A DNA stretch of 64,000 nucleotides, from assembly GCF_964030975.1 (NCBI RefSeq), contig NZ_CAXIQH010000001.1:806001-870000 (forward strand), written 5' to 3'. Made by a program: the position numbers and the translations under genes. Below, piece by piece: positions 34,531 to 43,354 of the stretch. Each line of letters begins with the position of its first letter. Within the stretch, counting starts at the first letter, position 1. Source of the DNA: Tisiphia sp964030975 (lineage in GTDB: Bacteria > Pseudomonadota > Alphaproteobacteria > Rickettsiales > Rickettsiaceae). Below the pieces are notes generated by a model. It saw nothing but the letters and a program-made list of their open reading frames with translations. It ran no database searches and was not told the origin of the DNA.

Positions 34531-35567
34531 TAAAACTTACTGGATTTATAAAAATCGATAGCAGCTAAAAATAAAACTTTTACTATACTGGCAATTGGTA
34601 TAGCAAATAATATACCCAAGAAACCAAATATATTACCTAATGCTAGAACCGCAAATATTATCCAAAGAGGATGTAGACCAATCTTATCACCTATGATTTT
34701 CGGTGATAAAATATATCCTTCAACTATTATACCAACCGAATAGATAATGATTATATAAAATAATGTATTAACCATACCAAAAGCAAAGTAACTAACAATC
34801 ATGGTAAGAGAAAAGGATATTAAGATGCCAACAAATGGTATAATTATTGAGAAACCAGACAAAACCCCTAACAATACTCCTAGATCTACACCAAGGATCG
34901 ATAAAGAGACTCCGTAATAGATTGATAATAATAAACAAACATTTAGTTGCCCTCTTATATAAGCAGACAAGGAAATATTAATGGCTGATAATATTTCTTG
35001 AATTTTCTTTTTACCTTTTACAGGTAGTAAGAGGTTGATATTGTTTGACATTGTTAACCAATCCCGCAAGAAATAAAATAATATAAGTGGTATTAATAAA
35101 ATTAACACCACTAAATTGATTGTTACCATAGTAACGTGCCAAATATTATTAGCAAACCCTGTGAGCAGCAAAAATATACCATTAACAAAATTACTAATAG
35201 AATTTTTTATAGTATCAGCAATATTTGGATCTATCGAATAAATTTTTGTTGTAATAACAGGTATTAATTCAGTTTGTAAATAATCTTTATAAGCTGGAAT
35301 CTTATTAACCAGCAAAGTTGTTTGTTGATATATGATAGGCAGTAATACCACTAGTACTATAGCAAGAATGCTAAAAAATAGGAAGGAAATTACTGAAACT
35401 ACTATAGTTCTAGATAATTTATATCGTAACGACAGATTGTCAATTATAGGCTGTAATATATATGATATTATTCCAGCTATAAAAAATGGCATCAATATAC
35501 TAGATATCAAAGTCAAAGTTACTATAATAGTACCAACAATAATAACCCAAAAAATAGCTTTATCCAA
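34524..35567 (-). CDS. AI-2E/PerM-family transporter
   Basis: 347-aa integral membrane protein with seven to eight helices and the family pattern LMPFFIAGIISYILQPIIDNL near the N-terminus and GLHPLWIIFAVLALGNIFGFLGILFAIPIASI near the C-terminus. The family includes putative AI-2 exporters and Na+/H+ antiporters; the substrate here is unknown. It lies upstream of hdaA on the same strand, a conserved alphaproteobacterial neighbourhood, although a repeat of about 300 bp now separates them. Confidence 0.85.
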   Translation of the reverse strand: MDKAIFWVIIVGTIIVTLTLISSILMPFFIAGIISYILQPIIDNLSLRYKLSRTIVVSVISFLFFSILAIVLVVLLPIIYQQTTLLVNKIPAYKDYLQTELIPVITTKIYSIDPNIADTIKNSISNFVNGIFLLLTGFANNIWHVTMVTINLVVLILLIPLILFYFLRDWLTMSNNINLLLPVKGKKKIQEILSAINISLSAYIRGQLNVCLLLSIYYGVSLSILGVDLGVLLGVLSGFSIIIPFVGILISFSLTMIVSYFAFGMVNTLFYIIIIYSVGIIVEGYILSPKIIGDKIGLHPLWIIFAVLALGNIFGFLGILFAIPIASIVKVLFLAAIDFYKSSKFYR

Positions 35568-35620
35568 GGTGATTCCTCTTCTCTTATTAATTACTGCAAA
35601 GCAAATCTTTAAGCATTATA

Positions 35621-35674
35621 TAGTTATGCTCATAGGATTAGGTGATAAAGAACATAACGATTGTAAGTTGTCAT
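35621..35674. mobile_element. Left half of a family A MITE cut by the IS1111-type element
   Basis: TAGTTATGCTCATAGGATTA through GATTGTAAGTTGTCAT matches family A up to the start of the core hairpin, where IS sequence begins. The matching CATTCCCGC arm lies beyond the IS at 37124 onwards. Confidence 0.85.
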
Positions 35675-35689
35675 ATATGGACGAGTGAA

Positions 35690-35968
35690 TTTGTCAATAA
35701 AGAAAATAAAAAATAGAGCCACAAAGGAAGCGGTCATATATTCGGCATCGAGTGCCATAATGGTTTCTGCATTCTTCTAAATATCCTTGAGTAACCTCTC
35801 ATTCCCACGGCTTCTAGAGCCTCGACATAATTGCGGATTTTGTTCAGAATACTTATTTCATTAACTCTTTTACTTTCGTTCTCTTTATTGTTACTAACTT
35901 ACTCGCAATATTTACCAATTGCCATTCTTTTGCTTAATTGACATAAATTATCCTTCTTGCCAACAGCG
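35690..35968 (-). ncRNA. Candidate guide (bridge/seeker) RNA region of the IS1111-type element
   Basis: 279 bp with no convincing reading frame between the transposase stop and the 3' inverted repeat. IS1111-group elements encode their target-guiding RNA in this position. Two stretches match the insertion site: TCATTCCC at 35799-35806 equals the right flank (37123-37130), and GTCATATAT at 35733-35741 equals the left junction (35670-35678). Given the AT-rich sequence these are suggestive only. Confidence 0.45.
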
Positions 35969-37015
35969 CTAATTTGCGACATACTCGCTGCCATTGGTAA
36001 CTACTGCATAAGCTATTCTAGCTAATTTATTCGCTAAACCAACACATATAATATTATATGATTTGTTTTCAGCAAATTTCTTCACTGCCCACTGAACTAG
36101 CTTATCTTTTGATTCTTTATCGCTTTTGGCTCTTATTGCTATTGTTCTTGCAGCTTGAATCAACATAGTTCTAGCATATCTATCACCTTGTTTGCTAATT
36201 CCTCCTAAAACTATCTTATCTCCTGAGGTGTATTGTTTTGGCACCAAACCAAGCGACGCAGAAAAATCCCTCGGGGTTGCGTAATTTTCCATTGGTGCTA
36301 CGCTCAAACAACTAGCATTGATTGCTCCAATCCCAAAAATTGTCTGCAACCTAATAGCTTTCTCATTCTGTTTATTATTACTGATTATCAGCTTTTCTAA
36401 AGTTTTTTCTTTGTTACACAAATTCTCAATTTCTTCACATTCTAAAAGTAAAATTGACTGTACCCCAGAAGTTATATAACCTTCTATATACGCTAATTCT
36501 ACCTCCGACTTACATGCTTTGCAAAATTTATTTTTGCTTAATTTTGTATTATAACCATATTCATATAAACTTGATATTGTAGAATTAGTTTTTTGTACTC
36601 GATCTCTGATCGTATTACTTCGGATTTTATGCAAAAATTTTATATCTTGTTCCTCTTTGCTTTTGGGTAACACATCTTTTAGCTCTGGATCGCGAGCAGC
36701 TTTACATATTGCTAAGGTATCGTTATAATCATTTTTCTGCCTCGATGTTGCATAAATTTTTACATCTTTTGTTTTCATCAACTTAACTTGCAAATCAAGC
36801 TTGTTAATTTCTTGCGACCAATAATTACCTCCTCCACATGCTTCCATGACCACCAGTGAACTTTTATTGAGATTGTTTAAACATCCTATTAACTCATCTC
36901 TTTTAACTTTTTGATGACCGACTTTTTTGCCATTTTGATCAACTTGCACCAAGTGCATAATATTTTTTGCTAAATCTATTCCAATTATACTATTTTCTAT
37001 GCTATTATTTATCAT
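35969..37015 (-). CDS. IS110/IS1111-family transposase (DEDD recombinase)
   Basis: 348 aa, complete. The N-terminal RuvC-like domain shows the four acidic positions: Asp14 in IIGIDLAKN, Glu58 in VVMEACGGG, and Asp96 and Asp99 in KNDYNDTLA. The C-terminal Tnp_20 domain contains the helix-hairpin segment LQTIFGIGAINASCL and the serine motif region FSASLGLVPKQYTSGDK. No frameshift or internal stop is seen, so the element may be active. Confidence 0.93.
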   Translation of the reverse strand: MINNSIENSIIGIDLAKNIMHLVQVDQNGKKVGHQKVKRDELIGCLNNLNKSSLVVMEACGGGNYWSQEINKLDLQVKLMKTKDVKIYATSRQKNDYNDTLAICKAARDPELKDVLPKSKEEQDIKFLHKIRSNTIRDRVQKTNSTISSLYEYGYNTKLSKNKFCKACKSEVELAYIEGYITSGVQSILLLECEEIENLCNKEKTLEKLIISNNKQNEKAIRLQTIFGIGAINASCLSVAPMENYATPRDFSASLGLVPKQYTSGDKIVLGGISKQGDRYARTMLIQAARTIAIRAKSDKESKDKLVQWAVKKFAENKSYNIICVGLANKLARIAYAVVTNGSEYVAN

Positions 37016-37120
37016 GGTATGGACCTATTAATTAAATTGTTATTTAATTTGGAGCAACTGAAAAACATTTTTCACCAGACTCCGTACAAGTAAAGCATAT
37101 TTCGCTTCACTCGTCCATAC

Positions 37121-37370
37121 CATCATTCCCGCTTATGCGGGAATCTAGATACCTGCTTTCGCAGGTATGACAAAAAAATTGCTTCGTCGACCTACGGTCT
37201 TCTCGCAATGACGTTGACCACATACGACTTTTAAAGCACACTATCTAAAATCGTTTCCTCTTCTAACTTTCGACAGTTGTGGCATTCGTGTACTCACGTA
37301 CTAGTTGTACGCTCCGCTCACTCACCCCTTGTTTTACGTTCCAATTCTTCAGATCATTCGTGTATACACT
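37121..37370. repeat. Repeat cluster upstream of the IS and downstream of fabD
   Basis: Contains the GTCATTCCCGC-type hairpin interrupted by the IS, a GACGTTGACCACATAC ... CTTTCGACAG block (37203-37272, reverse of 24481), and a segment with TTTTACGTTCCAATTCTTCA whose reverse complement recurs near 48885-48930. No gene is present. Confidence 0.75.
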
Positions 37371-37379
37371 ATATTCTGG

Positions 37380-38309
37380 CTATACAATTTTAAGAAACTC
37401 TTCCAATTCAACAATAGTAGAAACATTAATTAAATCAAATTTATGATCCGTTTTTTTTAGCATATTCGTTAGAACCTTACCTGCACCGATTTCAACTATT
37501 TGTTCTATTTTTAGATTTGCTAATTGGTCTAAGGTTTGACGCCACCTCACTCTACCACAAATCTGTGAGATTAAGTTTTGTTTTATTTCTATAGGATTAG
37601 TTGTTGGCTTGGCTGTAACATTTTGTATTACTGGAACAAGCGGTTTATTAATTGTTATTTTATCTAAAGCCTTTGCCATTTTATCTTCTGCTGGCTTCAT
37701 CAAACCACAATGAAAAGGACTACTTACATTCAATTTAATAGCTTTGTATCCTAAATCTTTTACAATAGACATCACCCTCTGCACCGCCATAATCTCACCG
37801 CTAATTACTACTTGCCCCTCTATGTTATCGTTAGCTATACCAAAGTTGGCAACCTCTTTAACGATCTCTTCAAGCTTTCCTAGAGGAATGCCTATACATG
37901 CTGCCATTAAACCTTCGCCTAACGGATAGGCTTCTTTCATGGACTTACTACGTACTGCTAACAATTCGGTAGTCACTTGTATATCTATACTTTCCGCTGC
38001 ACATAATGCACTATATTCTCCTAAAGAATGACCGGCAACATATGAACACAGATTACTAATATTTCTATTTGTTTGTTGTTTAATGACATTCACTATTGCC
38101 ATAGATATGGTCATTAATGCTGGTTGGGCATTAATTGTCAAAGTCAAATCTTCACTTGATCCATTAAAGATAATATGACTTAATTTTCTGCCAAGAGTAT
38201 CATCGACAATTTCAAAGGTCTCTCTTACTACTTGAAAATTATCATAAAACTCTTTTCCCATACCAACTATTTGCGATCCTTGACCCGGGAAGACAAATGC
38301 TCTATTCAT
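37380..38309 (-). CDS. fabD: Malonyl-CoA:ACP transacylase
   Basis: Loads malonyl groups onto acyl carrier protein for fatty-acid synthesis. The N-terminus AFVFPGQGSQIVGMGKEF, the nucleophile elbow YVAGHSLGEYSALCA (Ser in GHSLG), the conserved Arg in LLAVRSKSMKEA, and the His in SSPFHCGLMKPA are all present. 309 aa, standard length. It is a single gene; no other fab gene is next to it. Confidence 0.97.
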   Translation of the reverse strand: MNRAFVFPGQGSQIVGMGKEFYDNFQVVRETFEIVDDTLGRKLSHIIFNGSSEDLTLTINAQPALMTISMAIVNVIKQQTNRNISNLCSYVAGHSLGEYSALCAAESIDIQVTTELLAVRSKSMKEAYPLGEGLMAACIGIPLGKLEEIVKEVANFGIANDNIEGQVVISGEIMAVQRVMSIVKDLGYKAIKLNVSSPFHCGLMKPAEDKMAKALDKITINKPLVPVIQNVTAKPTTNPIEIKQNLISQICGRVRWRQTLDQLANLKIEQIVEIGAGKVLTNMLKKTDHKFDLINVSTIVELEEFLKIV

Positions 38310-38403
38310 AATAACACCTTAATATATTTAAATTTATAATATTCCAGAACTTTTTAAACGGTTTTTTTTAGATTCCCATCGTAGTTAGATGACATCAAAA
38401 TGA

Positions 38404-38476
38404 GGTGTCATTCCCGCGTAGGCGGGAATCTAAAACCCTGAAATATTACAGATTCTCGCCTACGCGGGAATGACAC
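38404..38476. repeat. GTCATTCCCGCG palindrome upstream of slt
   Basis: GTCATTCCCGCGTAGGCGGG ... CTCGCCTACGCGGGAATGAC. It opens a spurious N-terminal extension of the following reading frame, which is why the slt start is placed at 38527. Confidence 0.8.
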
Positions 38477-38526
38477 TAACAGATATACACCAATTCCAAC
38501 TAAGTGCTAAGGAGCCACTGCTGATT

Positions 38527-40473
38527 ATGAGAATTCAGACAATACTGTCAATAGTTTTAATAATTCTAGAGCTATTAATATCAGAGTCAATGGCATTTGA
38601 CTATGTTAAAGAAACTTTTATCCATCTAGACAACAAAGAATGGCAAGATTGTCAGAAGATGGCAAAAGCTTCAAAAGATCAAGCTTTAATTAAAATTGTT
38701 TTGTCTCAACAGTTCTTAGACCAAGATTATAAGAAAAATAGTTTTGCATCGGTAATAAAATTCATACAAGACAATCCCCACTGGCCACAGGTCAATAGAC
38801 TAAAGGAGAAGGCAGAACAATATTTAAATTATGACACAGACAAAACTTTAATCGTCAACTGGTTTAGTAAAAACGAGCCAATTACTGCTTTAGGTCATAA
38901 GTTCTACGCTTTAGCTGGTAAAAAATTAATAAAAGATCAACAAAAATTAGCGAAGATTATAAAAAATGGTTGGATTTATGGAGTCTTTACTGCACAAGAA
39001 GAAAAGGAATATTTGACTAATTTCAAAAATATATTACGTGAAGAAGATCATGTGAAAAAGATTGATCTATATTTATGGGCAGCGGATATTAATAGTGCCA
39101 AAAAATATATGCACTATGTGAGTAATGGCTATAAACAGAATTTCCTTGCCCAAATTTCTATACTAAACCAATCTAGTAACAGTGAAAAACTTTTTCAAAA
39201 ACTATCAGAAAAATATTATACTCCTGCTTTATTATTTCACTATTTGGATTCCAAGAAAAAAGAGAAGCCAACCAGCAAGAATATTGCTCTATTTAAAAAA
39301 GTAAAGCTAGATAAAATACATTCTGCTCGTTGGGGTCGTTTACAATCTTATTATGCCAGAGAATTTATTGACCAAAAAGATTTTGCCAATAGCTATAAAA
39401 TAATTACTATACCTCTTACTGTCAGCCATGAACATATACATGAACATACAAGAGAAGTAGAATGGTTTAGTGGTTGGCTTGCCCTTAGATTTTTAGATAA
39501 GCCTGACCTTGCTTTAAGTCATTTTAATAAATTTATGAAAGTTGCAACAAAGCCATTAAGTATATCAAGGGGACAATATTGGCTAGCTAGAACATATCAA
39601 GCCAAAGGGGATATGAAACAAGCGAATAAATTTTATAATATGGCAGGCAAATATCCTTATCTATTTTATGGGCAGTTGGCAAATATTGAACTTAAAAAGA
39701 ATCACTTAATTCTACCACAAAAACCAAAGTCCGTTAAGCCTAACATGGAAAATAGTGAGATTATTAGAGCAATAAAATATCTAATTAAATATGGTAAGTA
39801 TAGTTTAGCTTTCTTATATGCTGACACGGCTATTAGAAGATCATCAGAACCGTCTGAGATTTTATTAATTACTGATATAATTAGTAGCTATGACAATATT
39901 TTCCATATGGTAGAAATAGCAAGAGTTGCTTGTCAATATCATGTTTTTATTAAAGATTATGCTTTCCCTATCCAACATATGAAGGCAGTAAAAACCGCTC
40001 CTATAGAAGAAGCTTTAACATATAGTATTATAAGGCATGAATCGGGTTTTAATCAATACGCCATTAATGATGCTAAAGGGCATGGGCTAATGCAACTCGA
40101 AAAAGCAGCTGCCTGTGATACTGCGAAATCTCTTAATCATCAATGTCATATCAAAAAACTAACCACTGATCCTGAATATAATATTATGTTAGGTAGTAAT
40201 TATTTAAAAAAACTGTTACAACGATTTGAAGGATCATATATTCTGACTATTGCAGCTTATAATGCTGGTTCCAATACGATACCAAGGTGGATTAATTTAT
40301 TTGGCGATCCACGAAAACTAAAGAATTTATGGCAAATAATTGATTGGATAGAACTAATACCATATCCTCTAACTAGGAATTATGTGCAACGTGTTTTGGA
40401 AAATATACAAGTTTATAGGACTATTATTAATAAAAATAATAATTTAAAGTTAAAACAAGATCTTTTAACTTAG
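38527..40473 (+). CDS. slt: Soluble-type lytic murein transglycosylase (Slt family)
   Basis: Cleaves peptidoglycan to 1,6-anhydromuropeptides in the periplasm. From ATG 38527 the protein (648 aa) begins MRIQTILSIVLIILELLISE, a signal peptide; the open frame upstream only reads a palindromic repeat. A long alpha-superhelical domain is followed by the GH23 catalytic domain, with Glu in YSIIRHESGFNQYAIND, then GHGLMQLEKAA and AAYNAGSNTIPRW. Family-typical length. Confidence 0.92.
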   Translation: MRIQTILSIVLIILELLISESMAFDYVKETFIHLDNKEWQDCQKMAKASKDQALIKIVLSQQFLDQDYKKNSFASVIKFIQDNPHWPQVNRLKEKAEQYLNYDTDKTLIVNWFSKNEPITALGHKFYALAGKKLIKDQQKLAKIIKNGWIYGVFTAQEEKEYLTNFKNILREEDHVKKIDLYLWAADINSAKKYMHYVSNGYKQNFLAQISILNQSSNSEKLFQKLSEKYYTPALLFHYLDSKKKEKPTSKNIALFKKVKLDKIHSARWGRLQSYYAREFIDQKDFANSYKIITIPLTVSHEHIHEHTREVEWFSGWLALRFLDKPDLALSHFNKFMKVATKPLSISRGQYWLARTYQAKGDMKQANKFYNMAGKYPYLFYGQLANIELKKNHLILPQKPKSVKPNMENSEIIRAIKYLIKYGKYSLAFLYADTAIRRSSEPSEILLITDIISSYDNIFHMVEIARVACQYHVFIKDYAFPIQHMKAVKTAPIEEALTYSIIRHESGFNQYAINDAKGHGLMQLEKAAACDTAKSLNHQCHIKKLTTDPEYNIMLGSNYLKKLLQRFEGSYILTIAAYNAGSNTIPRWINLFGDPRKLKNLWQIIDWIELIPYPLTRNYVQRVLENIQVYRTIINKNNNLKLKQDLLT

Positions 40474-40492
40474 TGGAAATACAATTATACTG

Positions 40493-40498
40493 TATAAT
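40493..40498 (+). promoter_or_regulatory. Possible -10 element for the iron-uptake cluster
   Basis: TATAAT, 16 bp upstream of the small membrane protein start at 40514, with AGGGAGGG between as a strong ribosome site. No good -35 is seen 17 bp upstream. Confidence 0.3.
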
Positions 40499-40513
40499 TT
40501 AGGGAGGGTGCTT

Positions 40514-40621
40514 ATGAACTTACCAAAAAACAAGAAACAAAAAAACTACACTCTTTTATATGTACTTGTGATTATGATCGCGTTAGTGTATTTTGTAACT
40601 TTAATAAAGCTTTCAAGTTAA
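40514..40621 (+). CDS. 35-aa single-pass membrane protein
   Basis: ATG at 40514 with a strong Shine-Dalgarno (AGGGAGGG) encodes MNLPKNKKQKNYTLLY and one membrane helix LVIMIALVYFVTLIKLSS, then TAA, 4 bp before the cupredoxin gene. The basic N-terminus plus FVTLIKL helix end resembles the tiny CoxF-type proteins that accompany cytochrome oxidase assembly genes; this is a resemblance only. The ribosome site and spacing argue that it is translated. Confidence 0.65.
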   Translation: MNLPKNKKQKNYTLLYVLVIMIALVYFVTLIKLSS

Positions 40622-40625
40622 AATT

Positions 40626-41000
40626 ATGGAAAGAAAAACTACCATTGGACTTTTTTTAGGTGTTGTTCTCTTATTAGGTATAATAATTTTTACAATTAAT
40701 AATAAAGTTAGCTCGAAAAATGATGTAGATAATACTATGTTAGAAATTGTAACGGTTATAAAAAATCATAGGTTTGACCCTGATACTATCACAGTGCCTA
40801 GTGGTAAGAAAATTCGTTTTATTATCCACAACCAAGATAATACCGTAGAGGAGTTTGAAAGTCATGATCTGCATCGCGAAAAGATCATTATGCCAAATGA
40901 CTCTATAAACATAATACTTGCCCCTTTAGCCCCTGGTAAATATGATTTCTTCGGAGACTTTCATCAAGAGACGGCTCAAGGATCTCTCATTGTTAATTAG
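40626..41000 (+). CDS. Membrane-anchored cupredoxin-domain protein of the iron-uptake cluster
   Basis: 124 aa. An N-terminal membrane anchor (IGLFLGVVLLLGIIIFTI) is followed by a single cupredoxin_1-type domain: FDPDTITVPSGKKIRFIIHN, the FESHDLHREKIIMP loop and PGKYDFFGDFHQETAQGSLIV. Such EfeO-cupredoxin or P19-like domains bind copper or iron beside FTR1 permeases. It lies 17 bp before the FTR1 gene. Role in iron oxidation or delivery is inferred. Confidence 0.82.
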   Translation: MERKTTIGLFLGVVLLLGIIIFTINNKVSSKNDVDNTMLEIVTVIKNHRFDPDTITVPSGKKIRFIIHNQDNTVEEFESHDLHREKIIMPNDSINIILAPLAPGKYDFFGDFHQETAQGSLIVN

Positions 41001-41017
41001 ATTTATTTACGGTTTAA

Positions 41018-41833
41018 ATGTTTAAAATAGCGTTAGTAGTATTTAGAGAATGCTTAGAAATAGCTTTGTTACTTGGTGTAATACTTGCTGTAACAAAACA
41101 ATTAGAAAAATCTAGAATTTATATAATTGCTGGAGTTATGCTTGGTACAGTGTCTGCTGCATTATTTGCTTTCTTTACTCGCACTATATCCATATCATTT
41201 AGTGGTATGGGTGATGAGATATTTAATTCCGGAGTTATTTTACTAACAGTTGTGTTAATTGGTTGGACCATAGTATGGATGCAAGGTTATGGTATTAAGA
41301 TAAAGCGACATCTTAATGATTTGTCTGTAAAAATTAGTAGCGGCGATAGTAGTTATATAATGCTAGTATTGATTGTTGCAGCAACTATCCTTCGAGAAGG
41401 AATGGAAATTATTTTATTAGTTTATAGTATTTCCTCAGTTGAAATAATTGACGCTAATAGTTATCTACTAGGGTTAATTATTGGCATGGTCAGTGGACTA
41501 ACACTTGGTATCGTTATATATTTAGGTTTTATAAAATTAGCAAACCAACAATATATATTTCGCATATCTTCAATTTTATTAATGTTTATTGCTAGTGGCT
41601 TTGCAGCAGAAGCAGCTGGTATATTAACTTCTTCTGGAATTGTTACTATCCTGCCAGACCAGCTTTGGGATAGCTCATGGCTAATCTCTGATAACAGTAT
41701 TTACGGTAAATTCCTAAATATGATTACTGGATATATTGCTAAGCCCAATGGTTTGCAAGTCGTTTTTTATATTTGTACTCTAGGTTTAATTAATATCTTC
41801 ATACAAATAAAAATCAGATGCACAGAAAACTAG
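41018..41833 (+). CDS. FTR1-family iron permease
   Basis: 271 aa with seven hydrophobic helices and the two REXXE iron-binding motifs of the family: RECLE (residues 9-13) and REGME near residue 128. Transports iron across the inner membrane, usually together with a periplasmic cupredoxin or EfeO-like partner, here encoded just upstream. An iron-acquisition role fits the haem genes elsewhere in the window. Confidence 0.9.
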   Translation: MFKIALVVFRECLEIALLLGVILAVTKQLEKSRIYIIAGVMLGTVSAALFAFFTRTISISFSGMGDEIFNSGVILLTVVLIGWTIVWMQGYGIKIKRHLNDLSVKISSGDSSYIMLVLIVAATILREGMEIILLVYSISSVEIIDANSYLLGLIIGMVSGLTLGIVIYLGFIKLANQQYIFRISSILLMFIASGFAAEAAGILTSSGIVTILPDQLWDSSWLISDNSIYGKFLNMITGYIAKPNGLQVVFYICTLGLINIFIQIKIRCTEN

Positions 41834-41856
41834 TAACGGAGAAATAAACCTAATTT

Positions 41857-42408
41857 ATGCTTAATTTTTTATCAGAAGTTGCTCCGCTTATAGCTTTTTT
41901 CGTTGGCTATTTTTATGGTGGTAGCATGCAAAGTGCAACGTTATATATACTTATTACTTCAATTATTTGTGTTAGTCTGTGTTATTTTATAGAAGGCAAA
42001 GTTTCAAGATTATCATTAATATCTTCTGGAGTGTTATTAGTCTCAGCTAGTATAGTTTTGATCAGTGGTAACTCTATGTATATCAAGATCAAACCGACTA
42101 TTCTATATTTAATTTTTTGTGGAACATTTTTTATTAGTGCAGTAAGAAATAAGGCATTTATGAAATATATGTTTAATCATTTTGTCCAACTTGAAGATAA
42201 GAATTGGAATGTTTTAAGCTATAGAACAGCAGCTTTTCTTTTGCTCATGGCAGTATTAAATGAAATAACATGGCGTAATTTTGCAGAATCTACATGGGTT
42301 ATATTTAAAATATTTGGAGCAATACCTATAATGTTCATTTTCCTATTGCTACAAATACCTTTTATCTTAAAGAACAAACTGCCAGATTCAACAGATGATA
42401 TAAGCTGA
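41857..42408 (+). CDS. yciB: Inner-membrane-spanning protein YciB / septation protein A
   Basis: 183 aa with five to six helices. The family start LNFLSEVAPLIAFFVGYFYGG, the DKNWNVLSYRTAAFLLLMAVLNEITWR segment and the WVIFKIFGAIPIMFIFLL end are diagnostic of the IspA/YciB family, involved in cell envelope integrity and division. It follows FTR1 by 23 bp, probably in one transcript. Confidence 0.93.
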   Translation: MLNFLSEVAPLIAFFVGYFYGGSMQSATLYILITSIICVSLCYFIEGKVSRLSLISSGVLLVSASIVLISGNSMYIKIKPTILYLIFCGTFFISAVRNKAFMKYMFNHFVQLEDKNWNVLSYRTAAFLLLMAVLNEITWRNFAESTWVIFKIFGAIPIMFIFLLLQIPFILKNKLPDSTDDIS

Positions 42409-42469
42409 ACTCCAAAAGTCATTGCAAAGAGACACTTTAGTAGCGACGAAGCAATTGTAAGTTGTCATT

Positions 42470-42720
42470 CTTAGCAAACGGCGGGAATCTAGATGCCTGC
42501 CTTTCGCAAGGTTAACACAAAACAGGATGTATCCGTAAGGGGTTGGCTGAGATTTGTAGCTGGTCAACTAAAAGGTAGTTTTCCTTCTGTAATTTAGATT
42601 TTAAGACGCAATTTTCGCATCTTTTGATTGTAATTCTTAATATAAAATATACTAAAAGAAGAGCTGTTGCTAAGTCTCAGGCAACCCCTTGAACGGATAC
42701 AGCTTGTCATCCCTGCGAAA
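42470..42720. repeat. Degenerate palindromic repeats downstream of yciB
   Basis: The 946-bp gap 42409-43354 has no gene. This first part holds decayed GTCATTC / GGGAATCTAGATGCC hairpins and a CAGGATGTATCCGTAAGGGGTT / GCAACCCCTTGAACGGATAC inverted pair (42529-42547 and 42683-42702) bounding about 170 bp. Confidence 0.55.
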
Positions 42721-42727
42721 GCAGGTA

Positions 42728-42863
42728 TAGTTATGCTCATAGGATTAGGTGATAAAGAACATAACGATTGTAAGTTGTCATTCCCGCGAAGGCGGGAATC
42801 TAGATACCTGCTTTCGCAGGTATGACACAAAGTCTGTATCACCTAATTCAATAGGTTTCACTA
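42728..42863. mobile_element. 136-bp MITE, family A (copy 6), nested in a palindromic repeat
   Basis: TAGTTATGCTCATAGGATTA ... AATAGGTTTCACTA with TA at 42726-42727 and 42864-42865. Its flanks TGCGAAAGCAGG and GATTCCTGCCTACGCAGG are two halves of one GTCATCC-type hairpin. Confidence 0.92.
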
Positions 42864-42917
42864 TAGATTCCTGCCTACGCAGGAATGACATCCTTTTTGT
42901 TTAAACATAGCAGATGT

Positions 42918-43090
42918 GTGACCGTTCACGGTTTTTCAGTTTATCATGATTTTTGATGTTTTTAGTATAAATTCTTTATAGCAAAATCTACTATTGCTTG
43001 AGATTTTATAATTAAAAGATGTGAAAACTATAAAAACTACATCTAAAAATTAAGATTTTAGGAAGAAATTGAAAAACCGTGAACGGTCAC
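42918..43090. mobile_element. 173-bp MITE with 25-bp inverted repeats and 8-bp target duplication
   Basis: The ends GTGACCGTTCACGGTTTTTC and GAAAAACCGTGAACGGTCAC are perfect inverted repeats that extend to 25 bp with one mismatch. The element is flanked by the direct repeat GCAGATGT at 42910-42917 and 43091-43098. No reading frame is inside. The 8-bp duplication marks it as a different transposition class from family A. Confidence 0.85.
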
Positions 43091-43155
43091 GCAGATGTTG
43101 TATCTTTAGATTTTTGACGGGGGGACTACAAAATAAAAAATGTAGGGTATTACCA

Positions 43156-43340
43156 TAACTGTCGAAAGTTAGAAGGTAGAGCGGGTTTAGAGGTCATCAT
43201 GGCAGTTTAAAAGTTGCGGGAAAATAACAGGCGTCATTGCGAGGAGGCGTGAGCCGACGAAGCAATCCATTTTTGGTTACTTTTATGGATTGTGCTTCGT
43301 CGACCTATGGTCTTCCTCGCAATGACGCCTGTATTGTATG
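43156..43340. repeat. Dispersed repeat copy (GTCGAAAGTTAGAAG block) plus palindrome
   Basis: Nearly identical to 18259-18375 in direct orientation, then a GTCATTGCGAGGAGGCGTGA ... CTTCCTCGCAATGACGCC palindrome. It ends just before the stop codon of the deformylase-like gene. Confidence 0.8.
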
Positions 43341-43354
43341 TATGGTTATTTAGT

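Larger units (their letters stand above)
35676..37119 (-). mobile_element. IS110-superfamily insertion sequence, IS1111 type
   Basis: An intact transposase gene (35969-37015) is flanked by 14-bp inverted repeats TATGGACGAGTGAA (35676-35689) and TTCACTCGTCCATA (37106-37119). The non-coding part is short (104 bp) on the 5' side of the gene and long (293 bp) on its 3' side. Subterminal inverted repeats and a long 3' end are characteristic of the IS1111 group. It has inserted at GTCAT|CATTCCCGC of a palindromic repeat. True ends are probably a few bases outside the repeats. Confidence 0.85.

Noticed and set aside
38470..38526. Upstream extension of the slt frame (MTLTDIHQFQL...)
   Set aside because: It begins at the edge of a GTCATTCCCGCG palindrome and delays the signal peptide, which starts at MRIQTIL; the ATG at 38527 is preferred.
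42594..42842. 82-codon open frame on the minus strand
   Set aside because: It reads through a family A MITE (CHTCESRYLDSRLRGNDN) and decayed palindromes; the same peptide appears wherever the MITE occurs. Not a gene.
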